Part shown: one piece after another, positions 21,363 to 33,600 of the stretch | Layout of the letters: every line of letters starts with the position of its first letter | Numbering within the stretch: position 1 is the stretch's first letter | Assembly: GCA_025642075.2 (NCBI GenBank) | Contig: JAODUO010000190.1 | Coordinates: forward strand, 62,501-126,500 | Length of the DNA: 64,000 nucleotides | Direction of reading: 5' to 3' | Origin: Ridgeia piscesae | Taxonomy: Eukaryota > Annelida > Polychaeta > Sabellida > Siboglinidae | Program-made: the position numbers and the translations under genes | Notes under the pieces: generated by a model | What the model saw: the letters and a program-made list of their open reading frames with translations, nothing else | What the model was told of the DNA's origin: nothing | The model's database searches: none

Positions 21363-24300
21363 CTGAAGAGGACAAAGAGAGAATGTTATAAGACCACAAT
21401 AATGTGTTCATTGCCTTCTTGGTATGAAGAGGACAAACAGAGACTGTTGTAAGACCAAGAAGGCAATGAACACCTTATCGTGGTCGTAAGAGGACAGACA
21501 GAGACTGTCGTAAGACCACAATAAGGTATTCATTGCCTTCTTGGTCTGAAGAGGACAGACATAGACTATTGTAGGACCAAAATAAGGTGTCCAATGCCTT
21601 CTTGGTCTGAAGAGGACAGACAGAGACTATTGTAAGACCACGATAAGGCGTTCATTGCCTTCTTGGTCTGAAGAGGACAGACAGAGACTGTTTAAGACCA
21701 CGATAAGGCGTTCAATGCCTTCTTGGTCTGAAGAAGACTGATAGAGACTGTTGTAAGACCACGATAAGGCATTCAATGCCTTCTTGATCTGAAGAGGACA
21801 GTCAGAGACTGTTGTATGACCACAATAAGGCGTTCATTGCCTTCTTGGTCTGAAGAGGACAGACAGAGACTGTTGTAAGACCATGATAAGGTGTTCAATG
21901 CCTTCTTGGTCTGAAGAAGACTGATAGAGACTGTTGTAAGACCACGATAAGGCATTCATTGCCTTCTTGGTCTGAAGAAGACAGATAGAGACTGTTGTAA
22001 GACCACGATAAGGCATTCATTACATTCTTGGTCTGAAGAGGACAGACAGAGACTGTTGTAAGACCACGATAAGGCATTCATTACATTCTTGGTCTGAAGA
22101 GGACAGACAGAGACTGTTGTAAGACCACGATAAGGCGTTCAATGCCTTCTTAGTCTGAAGAGGACAGACAGAGACTGTTGTAAGACCACGATAAGGCGTT
22201 CATTGCCTTCTTTGTCTGAAGAGGACAGACAGAGACTGTTGTATGACCACGATAAGGCGTTCATTGCCTTCTTTGTCTGAAGAGGACAGACAGAGACTGT
22301 CGTAAGACCACGATAAGGCATTCATTGCCTTCTTTGTCTGAAGAGGACAGACAGAGACTGTTGTAAGACCACGATAAGGTGTTCAATGCCTTCTTGGTCT
22401 GAAGAAGACAGATAGAGACTGTTGTAAGACCACAATAAAGCGTTCAATGCCTTCTTGGTCTGAAGACGACAGACAGAGACTGTTGTAAGACCACGATAAG
22501 GCATTCATTACCTTCTTGGTCTTAAGAAGACAGACAGAGACTGTTGTAATACAACAATAAGGCATTCAATGCCTTCTTGATCTGAAGAGGACAGACAGAG
22601 ACTGTTGTAAGACCACGATAAGGTGTTCATTGCCTTCTTGGTCTTAAGAAGACAGACAGAGACTGTTGTAATACAACAATAAGGCATTCAATGCCTTCTT
22701 GGTCTGAAGAGGACAGACAGAGACTGTTGTAAGACCACGATAAGGCATTCATTACATTCTTGGTCTGAAGAGGACAGACAGAGACTGTTGTAAGACCACG
22801 ATAAGGCGTTCAATGCCTTCTTAGTCTGAAGAGGACAGACAGAGACTGTTGTAAGACCACGATAAGGCGTTCATTGCCTTCTTTGTCTGAAGAGGACAGA
22901 CAGAGACTGTTGTATGACCACGATAAGGCGTTCATTGCCTTCTTTGTCTGAAGAGGACAGACAGAGACTGTCGTAAGACCACGATAAGGCATTCATTGCC
23001 TTCTTTGTCTGAAGAGGACAGACAGAGACTGTTGTAAGACCACGATAAGGCATTCATTACATTCTTGGTCTGAAGAGGACAGACAGAGACTGTTGTAAGA
23101 CCACGATAAGGCGTTCAATGCCTTCTTAGTCTGAAGAGGACAGACAGAGACTGTTGTAAGACCACGATAAGGCGTTCATTGCCTTCTTTGTCTGAAGAGG
23201 ACAGACAGAGACTGTTGTATGACCACGATAAGGCGTTCATTGCCTTCTTTGTCTGAAGAGGACAGACAGAGACTGTCGTAAGACCACGATAAGGCATTCA
23301 TTGCCTTCTTTGTCTGAAGAGGACAGACAGAGACTGTTGTAAGACCACGATAAGGTGTTCAATGCCTTCTTGGTCTGAAGAAGACAGATAGAGACTGTTG
23401 TAAGACCACAATAAAGCGTTCAATGCCTTCTTGGTCTGAAGACGACAGACAGAGACTGTTGTAAGACCACGATAAGGCATTCATTACCTTCTTGGTCTTA
23501 AGAAGACAGACAGAGACTGTTGTAATACAACAATAAGGCATTCAATGCCTTCTTGATCTGAAGAGGACAGACAGAGACTGTTGTAAGACCACGATAAGGT
23601 GTTCATTGCCTTCTTGGTCTTAAGAAGACAGACAGAGACTGTTGTAATACAACAATAAGGCATTCAATGCCTTCTTGATCTGAAGAGGACAGACAGAGAC
23701 TGTTGTAAGACCACGATAAGGTGTTCATTGCCTTCTTGGTCTTAAGAAGACAGATAGAGACTGTTGTAATATAACAATAAGGCATTCAATGCCTACTTGG
23801 CCTGAAGAGGACAGACAGAGACTGTTGTAAGACCACGATAAGGCATTCATTACCTTCTTGGTCTTAAGAAGACAGACAGAGACTGTTGTAATACAACAAT
23901 AAGGCATTCAATGCCTTCTTGATCTGAAGAGGACAGACAGAGACTGTTGTAAGACCACGATAAGGCATTCATTACCTTCTTGGTCTGAAGAGGACAGACA
24001 GAGACTGTTTAAGACCACGATAAGGCGTTCATTGCCTTCTTGATCTGAAGAGGACAGACAGAGACTGTTGTAAGACCACAATAAGGCATTCAATGCCTTC
24101 TTAGTCTGAAGAGGACAGACAGAGACTGTTGTAAGACCACGATAAGGCATTCATTACCTTCTTGGTCTGAAGAGGACAGACAGAGACTGTTGTAAGACCA
24201 CGATAAGGCATTCATTACCTTCTTGGTCTGAAGAGGACAGACAGAGACTGTTTAAGACCACGATAAGGCGTTCATTGCCTTCTTGATCTGAAGAGGACAG

Positions 24301-27300
24301 ACAGAGACTGTTGTAAGACCACAATAAGGCATTCAATGCCTTCTTAGTCTGAAGAGGACAGACAGAGACTGTTGTAAGACCACGATAAGGCATCCAATGC
24401 CTTCTTAGTCTGAAGAGGACAGACAGAGACTGTTGTAAGACCACGATAAGGCGTCCAATGCCTTCTTGGTCTGAAGAGGACAAACAGAGACTGTTGTAAG
24501 ACCACGATAAGGCATTCATTACCTTCTTGGTCTGAAGAAGACAGACAGAGACTGTTGTATGACCACAATAAGGTGTTCATTGTCTTCTTGATCTGAAGAG
24601 GACAGACAGAGACTGTTGTAAGACCACAATAAGGTGTTCATTGTCTTCTTGATCTGAAGAGGACAGACAGAGACTGTTGTAAGACCACGATAATGTGTTC
24701 ATTGTCTTCTTGGTCTGAAGAGGACAGACAGAGACTGTCGTAAGATCATGATAAGGCATTCATTGCCTTCTTGGTCTGAAGAGGACAAACAGAGACTGTT
24801 GTAAGACCACAATAAGGTGTTCTTCCGCCATTACCCAATGGCAGAGACCCTAATAGAAACATCATTATGCAGGTTGTTTGAATTTCTATGAGGACTTGAG
24901 CAATTTTGAGTGAATGAAAATTGTCATTGTGCAGCGTAATATCAGGTGACAGGTGTCAGTCGGTGCATTGCTGTGTATTAGTATAGGTGTCATTTTGATG
25001 CAATCCAGGCAAATCACCTGTTCTGTAAGAAATTAAGAGGTTAAAGATGGGATTTTGGGCATAATGAGGATCTATAATGTCATGAATTGTATATAGCATG
25101 TGTATGAATGAAGGCTAATTAATGTCTGAAAATGTGAATGCCCCAATAGAAAAGACGTGGCGGGCAATGAAGGAAATGTTATAATGACAGGAATAAAGGA
25201 AATCAAATGTGGTCTTATGTCTATATAGTACAGCAGCTAAGGCGTACAATTGTGCACATTTCATCTAAAGCATTACAAGCCAAGAAATTTTGATGATAAA
25301 TTTTGATGTTAGTTATATCTTGAATACCAACATGGTTATCACCCTTCGCATATGAAAGATATGGTTTGCTTGACCCAGAAATGTTGGCTTAGACACCATG
25401 AATATGTTTTGAAGTATACTATAAGCTAAGATAGTCTAATGGATTGCAGTGATGGCCATTAAAAAAATACAAGCTTGCCACTAGGTACCAAGATTGCAAT
25501 GGGTACCTAGATTTTCACGATTTTATCATAAACTAGATATGTGCCCATTTTCACACTTTTGTCATAAAGTTTGAAATTCATCAAGTTTGGAGCTCTTTGC
25601 CTTGTACAAGAAGGGAACTCTGGGAAACATGCATTTTACAGTGAATATATTGATTTACTGCCTTATTATAGACAACTCATTTTGTCACATGTAGTCAGTG
25701 CAAGGACAAAACCCCAACGGACAGAACCCCCCCCCATCCACTTATTGCAAATGTGGACAACCCCAATCCTTGCCTAGGAGTGACCAGTCGGTCTCGGTCC
25801 ACACATACCTAAATGCATTAAATATACAACAGCAATTTCAGTGAATAAAGAACTTATGCAATGACTGGTGTAGAGATCGCAAGACCCTTCAAAAATGTCA
25901 TCAGATTGAAAGATGTATGTAATGTGTGTACATCTGAGCTGTGTTGTTCTAACAAAAGACTTTTTGGTATGTGTAAAGTTAAAAGAAATGTATTGTTGAA
26001 TAAACACAAGTGTCACTTGTTTGTAACAATTCTTGTATATGTATGGAGGCTTATATCTTCATGTATACACAGAAAGTCTAGTCACTCTAAATCCTACAGT
26101 CCCCATCTAAAATTAGCAGCTAGGGTTCAGTTCTGTCCACACTTGCAACAAGAGGTCTGGGTTTTGTGCCTGGCGTTTGTCCTGCACTCACACAGTCAAT
26201 AGGGAGTAGCAAGCAATGCAAGGAAAAGGATCAGGGGCTTTGTATTTTTATGAGTAGTTCACACTCACCAGCTCAGTGATGTACTCAACCACGAGGTCTT
26301 CAATGAGGTCTACGGACTCTGAGTACGGATTCTGGTCATCACCAAAGCCATACATCATGCACCTCACTGCAACATAACATATACCTCACTGCAACACACA
26401 ATGTACCTCACTGCAACACACAATGTACCTCACTGCAACATCACATATACCTCACTGCAGCACACCTTATACCTCACTGCAACACACAATGTACCTCACT
26501 GCAGCACACAATGTACCTCACTGCAACATAACATATACCTCACTGCAGCATAACATATACCTCACTGCAACACACAATGTACCTCACTGCAACATCACAT
26601 ATACCTCACTGCAGCACACCTTATACCTCACTGCAACACACAATGTACCTCACTGCAGCACACAATGTACCTCACTGCAACACACAATGTACCTCACTGC
26701 AACATAACATATACCTCACTGCAGCACACCTTATACCTCACTGCAACACAACATATACCTCACTGCAACACACATATACCTCACTGCAACACACCTTATA
26801 CCTCACTGCAACACACCTTATACCTCACTGCAACACACAATGTACCTCACTGCAGCACACCTTATACCTCACTGCAACACACCTTATACCTCACTGCAAC
26901 ACACAATGTACCTCACTGCAGCACACCTTATACCTCACTGCAACACACCTTATACCTCACTGCAGCACACAATGTACCTCACTGCAACACACCTTATACC
27001 TCACTGCAACACACAATATACCTCACTGTAACACACAATGTACCTCACTGCAACACACATTATACCTCACTGCAACACACAATGTACCTCACTGCAACAC
27101 ACAATGTACCTCACTGCAACACACCTTATACCTCACTGCAACACACAATGTACCTCACTGTAACACACAATGTACCTCACTGCAACACACCTTATACCTC
27201 ACTGCAACACACAATGTACCTCACTGCAACACACCTTATACCTCACTGCAACACACAATGTACCTCACTGTAACACACAATGTACCTCACTGCAACACAT

Positions 27301-30259
27301 AATGTACCTCACTGCAACATAACATATACCTCACTGCACACACCTTATACCTCACTGCAACACAACATATACCTCACTGCAACACACCTTATACCTCACT
27401 ACAACACACATTATACCTCACTGCAACACACTATATACCTCACTGCAGCACACAATATACATCACTGCAACACAACATATACCTCACTGCAGCACACCTT
27501 ATACCTCACTGCAACACACAATATACCTCACTGCTACACAACATATACCTCACTGCAGCACACCTTATACCTCACTGCAACACAACATATACCTCACTGC
27601 AACACACCTTATACCTCACTGCAACACAACATATACCTCACTGCAGCACACCTTATACCTCACTGCAACATAACATATACCTCACTGCAACACACCTTAT
27701 ACCTCACTGCAACACAACATATACCTCACTGCAACACACCTTATACCTCACTGCAACACACAATGTACCTCACTGCAACACACCTTATACCTAACTGCAA
27801 CACACCTTATACCTCACTGCAACATAACATATACCTCACTGCAACACACCTTATACCTAACTGCAACATAACATATACCTCACTGCAACACACCTTATAC
27901 CTCACTGCAACATAACATATACCTCATTGCAACACACCTTATACCTCACTGCAACATCACATATACCTCACTGCAACACACCTTATACCTCACTGCAACA
28001 CACAATGTACCTCACTGCAACATAACATATACCTCACTGCATCACACCTTATACCTCACTGCAAACACACCTTATACCTCACTGCAACATAACATATACC
28101 TCACTGCAGCACACCTTATACCTCACTGCAACACACAATGTACCTCACTGCAACACACCTTATACCTCACTGCAACGCACAATGGACATCACTGTAACAC
28201 ATTATGGACACCACTGTTATACAATCTATATCATTGCAACACGCCATGACGTCCATGTGCCTCACTACAACACATGTACCTCACTGGAAAACATTAAATA
28301 TACCTCACTGCAACACATATACCTAGCCACAAAGTGTTACATACCCCACTGCAGCACACCACATACCTCATTGAAACACGTCACTGACAATTTGACATTA
28401 CACTAGACAACAAATTACATAGTGAGCAATAAAAGGCTATAATTATTGTTTTGAAATTTCACACAAAGAATTCTATAATTTTCATTACCTGTGTTTCTAG
28501 TTAGAGATGGGAAAACTTACATTCTTTTGTAAACATTTTCTTCCTCTTTTCCATAGGAACATCTTCACCCACTTCATCATCGTCAAACTGAAATAACAGC
28601 ACCATTATGAGTACATGTCAAAGTATAACTAACACAGACAAAACAAATTACCATTTTACTGTATGCAGTGTTTTGTAATATGCCGGTACTGTTTTTTATA
28701 TGAATATTTACTTTAGGCACACATTATGCAACAATAAAAGTTGCTGATTAACCCACAAGTTTAGCATATATTTCTTTTCATAACTTTCTCACTATAAAAA
28801 GTTTATTGAATGTCCTCCATGTTAACAATCTGCAACCAGAAGAACTAAACATGCCATGCATACGATAAAGAGCCATTATTTTATCAAAATAAAACCAAAC
28901 CATATACAGGCTCTGTTACTATCATGTACTATTCTAAGAAGCTCTAAGATGTGCTTTGGAGTTCAGAATGACATCCAACTTTTTAACAACATAAAATTAT
29001 ATATCTAGGTTTGTTGTAGCCAAGAACCTTGTTTTACAACAATTAACCAGCAACAATTTTATAAATTCACTCTCAACTGTCAAGTGAAACAATGAACAAC
29101 AACTGAACACACCAACATGGATTACTTGCATAAGAAAACTGTATTACACAACACTATGAACCTGAACAGCAACAAGGTGAAGGAGGCACCAGCTGGGCGT
29201 GATCCTAATACATACCGAGTCCTCAGAGCCACTGTTGGAATCTGAATTACTGTCTGCAGGCTACCAAAAATTAGATATGCTGAAGAATGCACAAACTTTG
29301 TATACATTAATATTCGTATTATTCAACACTGTATGTTAACCCATTAGACCCCACGCATCCGAAAGCGTCCAGGCGGCTCCTCCAGAATATTAATGTTCTA
29401 CGTTTGTCACCTATATATAACAACATATTTTTTACCAACATACACCAAAGTTACACCATTTTAATGACAATTAAATGAACATTAAAATAAACACAACTTG
29501 CAATTATAGAAAATCAGTAGTTTTGAAGATACAGCTTAAAATCTGCAAGCACCCCAAAGTAGTGAAATCAGTGGCTGCAGATTGGGGAACAGAAGCACTA
29601 ATCAATTTAACCGGCTGGGGTCTAATGGGTTAAGAATAACTGTACAGCCATAGGCTTGCTCCCACAGCACAGTAAGCCACAATGGGAGGGTGACTATAAA
29701 GTTACAGTTCACACTACTGCTGAATACAGTCTACCTTTGCTGACTGCACCACCTTTTCGAAACCAAAATTGTGCTAAGACACAATATTTGTAAAATACAA
29801 ACATGGCTGAGATAATTTTGGATGATTAAATTAACGCAGTAAAAATGAATTTAATGAAGAACTAAAAGTATCAAATAGTATAGCCATAGCCCTATTCCAT
29901 AGCCTACGTAAAGCTAAATATACAGTTACAAGTGTATAACGGAAACACTGAGATGGATCCGGATTCAACACAAGCGTACTACAGTCTCTACTATGATAGT
30001 CTTGCACTTGTTACTAAAATGTGCAACACAGAAAAGCAGTGCATGTTTTTGAACGACTAGCGTTTGAGCCGTCAATAGATCCACTTATTATCGCCCATAT
30101 AACTTCTATGTAACACTGTAACGCATGTTACATTCTATAGCAGAGCCTGAAATATGTGAATTGCATTTAATTATTACACACATCTACATACAATGTTACA
30201 TCCAAAGTGACAATTTTTGACATGCTTACTTGATCTTTCGAGGTGTCGTTCTCAGCCAT
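21189..30259 (-). CDS. TAF13: TFIID subunit TAF13, 137 aa, five coding exons
   Basis: TAF13 is a histone-fold subunit of the general transcription factor TFIID. It pairs with TAF11 and acts in the nucleus. Exons on the minus strand are 30,259-30,230, 29,260-29,216, 28,587-28,521, 26,366-26,269 and 21,362-21,189. All have GT donors and AG acceptors, and the phases fit (0, 0, 1, 0). The acidic, Ser-rich N-terminus (1-35) is followed by KRKKMFTKELRCMMYGFGDD (39-58), the family's signature start of the histone fold. The fold continues through ESVDLIEDLVVEYITEL (64-80) and GRIAVEDIIFLIRKD (91-105), then the conserved tail ELLTMNEELRKARKAFDE. Length and order match animal TAF13 (about 125-140 aa). 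Introns 3 and 4 and the 3' UTR are mostly minisatellite, and repeats in introns 3 and 4 copy the downstream splice acceptors. The start is the first in-frame ATG. The gene appears intact. Confidence 0.95.
21363..24825. repeat. Minisatellite, 61-bp unit, about 56 copies, in TAF13 intron 4
   Basis: On the TAF13 strand each unit reads roughly TGGTCTTACAACAG, then TCTCTGTCTGTCCTCTTCAG, then ACCAAGAAGGCAATGAA, then a short linker. This is a branch-point-like word, a pyrimidine tract, AG, and a near copy of the start of exon 5. Early units near the exon include one inverted stretch (about 21,450-21,490). Blocks repeat at higher order: 22,139-22,565 recurs at 23,115-23,541, an offset of 976 bp or 16 units. 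The about 60-codon frames on the minus strand are three units read in three frames and are not genes. Confidence 0.95.
24826..26268 (-). other. TAF13 intron 4, non-repetitive part
   Basis: AT-rich intronic sequence, with no exon, RNA gene or transposon recognised. Confidence 0.6.
26269..26366 (-). CDS. TAF13: TAF13 exon 4
   Basis: It encodes LRCMMYGFGDDQNPY and the first long helix of the histone fold. The acceptor is TTGCAG, the exon starts TGAGGTGCATG, and the donor is CTG|GTGAGTG. Confidence 0.95.
26367..28385. repeat. Minisatellite, about 22-bp unit, 80-90 copies, in TAF13 intron 3
   Basis: The plus-strand unit is TACCTCACTGCAACACACAA with variants ending TG, CCTTA or ATAACATA. On the TAF13 strand this is TTGCAGTGAGGTA, which repeats the exon 4 acceptor TTGCAG plus the first six exon bases TGAGGT. 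The array starts at the exon boundary itself. It loses order from about 28,200. Confidence 0.93.
28521..28587 (-). CDS. TAF13: TAF13 exon 3
   Basis: It encodes FDDDEVGEDVPMEKRKKMFT plus KE and the first base of codon 48. The acceptor is CTGTTATTTCAG and the donor AAT|GTAAGT. Confidence 0.93.
29216..29260 (-). CDS. TAF13: TAF13 exon 2
   Basis: A 15-codon exon, PADSNSDSNSGSEDS, with acceptor TTTTTGGTAG and donor TCG|GTATGT. It encodes the variable acidic N-terminal tail, so the identification rests on phase and composition more than on homology. Confidence 0.8.
29336..29633. mobile_element. piggyBac-type MITE in TAF13 intron 1, 290 bp with TTAA target duplication
   Basis: TTAA at 29,336-29,339 is followed by CCCATTAGACCCCA. 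The exact inverse TGGGGTCTAATGGG ends at 29,629 and is followed by TTAA. A TTAA duplication with inverted repeats starting CCC is the piggyBac signature. There is no coding capacity. Confidence 0.85.
30230..30259 (-). CDS. TAF13: TAF13 exon 1 (start codon)
   Basis: It encodes MAENDTSKDQ, with the donor CAA|GTAAGC directly after it. The sequence just upstream (30,260-30,370) is relatively GC-rich and probably holds the promoter. Confidence 0.85.
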
Positions 30260-30680
30260 TGATGTTGATGTCCCGAGCGCGCACTGATAAGCAATCTACT
30301 CGATTGCAAAATCGCGCTCTGCGCAAGGATCGGCAAATTTAGAGGACGGGGACGCTCGGAGCCAACCTTCAATGCGGCTGGGGAACCAATGCAAGTGGTC
30401 TTACTGGAGGATGTTATTTTAGAGGCGGGTGGCAGCAGGAAAGAATAATGCAGATGTTTCAGTTCTTGAATTGGGGAGGGGGTGAACAGTTTGGTGGTCT
30501 GACCTCGGAAGAGTTATAAATGCTTTGTCTCGTGTCCAGAGTCATAAATAAATTAAGAAGTCCGGGGGGAGCACAAAACTCAACTTGCATCCATTGAAGC
30601 AAGCCAAAACATGTATTATATCCCTTCGTGCTGTCGCTCCGATCATAACATCACAAGATGAGGGGACATATAGCGTTATT
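30260..30680. other. Upstream region of TAF13
   Basis: Presumed promoter and upstream intergenic sequence. No specific promoter element is identified. Confidence 0.4.
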
Positions 30681-33600
30681 GATTTTTTGCCACCTTGGCA
30701 TCATCAAATATGTGCATCTCAACGGACCGAATGTTAGCAAAACTTAATATAGGTTGAACGAAGATCTAGACCTGTATAACGTTTGTTGCGGTACATATTG
30801 GTATGAATATTTGTATTCATATCTATTATCTATATTTTGACATTTGATGAGCATATCAGTGACATGGCTGCTGTGGCTGTGACTGTGTAGAGATTAATTT
30901 CTTTCGCCAGGTACACTTTCGTTAGAATCTGACAAAACGTTAACTTGGCCGCCAAAGCCAAAGGGGAAATCAACGGTGCTCTGTCTGTGTCCTCGCGTGT
31001 TCATTCGTGTAGTTGTTTTCTTTAAAACAATTGGAAAATTGACTTTTCGTACACTATCCCCCAGTGAAAATACAGAACAAATTCATAGTGTATGTGCGTG
31101 TGCACGAGATAGTCCGCATGTATGTGCGCTCCCGCAAATGTGCATTCGAATAAAAAGGGGGTGAGACCACTTTTGATTTTTACCCAGGCGTCGACGTGGG
31201 CTACATATCCTGAACATATTGTTCAGAACATTTCCAGAATTATTCACAGCAAGTATGACGTGAACTGACAAAACTAACCTGTACAACTCGTGAAGTTACC
31301 GTAAGACATTTGCCCAAGAAACCACGTTCTATCCCGACACCCATTTACTTGTGCTAGAACCAGAGCTTGAGTGATCGTGATGACATCACCAATCTAGACC
31401 TGTATCAGTGCGCAGAAATCACCTACAGACATCGGCCTCAACTTGACAGATTTCCTACCCCACTAGCTGCACAAACACGTCACTTCTACTCATGCAAAAC
31501 AAAACAACACAACCCAAGTACTCACATACTATTTCGTCGTATTACCCCAGCTCGCTCGTTGTACTAAATGGAAGCAGACATATCACGGTGTCCGGCACGT
31601 TTCTCGTCTCTAGGAGAAACTTAGCAGGAAATCAAAGAAAAGTTACAACGATCGCTTAAGGGGAAATTAATTGTGATACGACACCTGCAATTCGCTACTG
31701 GCATACCTGGCTCAATTAATAGACCTATCAGTTTCAACCATTTTTGTGACAGTAATTTATCTACTCCAATATGGCATTGAATAACTAAATATCGACAAGG
31801 TGAAGTTACAAGACGCCCGAGGGAGGTCACGTGTCAATGTTATCGTGTGTGTACACGTCGCTGCCGATGTCGTCAGCTGTCAGAGTGAAGTAATTCCGAT
31901 GTGACGTCGCAAGCCAGTTACGACGGACAGGGCCACTCTCTTGATTCTATTCTTAAGAAGTCGTGTTCATTGCCCTGTCCAGCCTCCATCAATGTTGCAC
32001 TAGTCACAAACAATTACAGTGGTTGTTCCTTCAAATCAATTGATTCGATGTTTGTCTCACCCGACCCCGAAATATTGTATTACAATCCGACCTGGTGTGT
32101 CGTGGATTTCGTCGTGTTTAGTTTAACGAATGGACGGGGATTCACGGTAAACTATCACACTGCGTATACGCACTTACATCTCAACGGACTGAATGTTAGC
32201 AAAACTTAATATAGGTTGCATGAAGATACAGGTGTTTGTCCCGGTGCACTTTGGTATTGATCAATTCGTTCGTGTCTGTTATCAGTAAGTCCTTCGCTTC
32301 GGTCGACAGCACACCGCCTCGAAACAAACAATACACCACTTCTTAATATGTTTCTGTTTTTATTACTAAGCGAAATGATACATCGAAAGATGAAAAAGGC
32401 ACCGTCTGCAAACAACCAGGCATTTAAATTAGATATGAAACATATCTTGTTAAAATGACTGATAGTTGAAGACGGCGGGTAAGTCATGGAAGGAATCTGC
32501 AAGCCGGCCACAGAACCTCCAACCCCTGGCGGGGAGGAGGACCGTTGATTTCCCAGTGCTTCAACAGCGAAAGGAGTTTACTCTCCTCCCGACCATGGTT
32601 ACCGAAAATAAATTACAACGATCTACACCTCATAACATCCTAACATTTAACGTCCGATAATTAATGATAAAGTCACTGTCACTTAGGTTTTGCAGCCGCT
32701 TCGTCAACTTGAAATGAATCCGATTTCTATTCCCTTGCGATCGACGTTCGCTAAGAAAGCCTTTTCGACTTCTAATCCGATGACCGTGTCGCATGCGTTA
32801 TTGTAGAGCTTTTAGTCCACATATCGACGTCATCGAGGCCGTTTACTACAACAACATTGAAGTTATTTAATAGTAAGGGTACAAATAACTACCGTATAAA
32901 GACGACGACGAAGAAAACGTCGAAAAGATGCACAAAACTGACCTCAGCGGATTCGCTTCGACTTCGTACACGTATTATGAACTACTCGTTGTTGGGCGGA
33001 AACGGCAGTCACGTGACCACTAATTGTGTGAATTTGCAGCTGCGCAGTGCGTAACTTCCTGTCAATGTTGTGCCCTTTTATGCATACGCCAATTCTTACA
33101 TTTCCTGTGTGTGTTCGGATGAGCGTTCGGGGTCAGAACACAGTTAGACTTCCTGGTTTGACACACGCGAATATAGTACCGAAAAAATTGTATTATTTGA
33201 AGTTTTCAAAATCTAATCTAACCAAACGTTAACATGGCCGCCAAAGGGAAAATCAATTATGCTCTGTGACAATTCGAATAAAAACGTGGTGAGACCATTT
33301 TCATTTCCCCACACGTGAGCTTCATATCCTGAAAATATTGTTCAGAACGTTTCCTCAATTGTTCACGTCATATATAGCGTGAACTGAAAAAATTGCCCTG
33401 TAAAATGCGTAGAGTTATCCTACGACTTTTTCCCAGAAACCCCTTTCTATCCTGTCACCCCTTCATTTCTGCCAGAACAAGAGACCGCCAGGTCGTGATG
33501 ACGTCACCAATCAAAATGACACCTGTCTCAGTATGCAGAAAACATCCTCTGACATCGGTCTCAATTTGACAGCGCTGGTGCCACCTGACTGCACAACAAT

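Noticed and set aside
21363..24825. CRISPR array (regular direct repeats)
   Set aside because: Units are contiguous 61-bp tandem copies without unique spacers, inside an intron of a eukaryotic gene.
26423..27915. Long plus-strand ORFs rich in YLTATH
   Set aside because: 22-bp minisatellite read antisense to TAF13. Three units make 66 bp, which keeps the frames open by chance.
31901..32209. 102-codon ORF in the triplicated segment
   Set aside because: The corresponding region of copy 3 (34,262-34,510) does not keep the frame.
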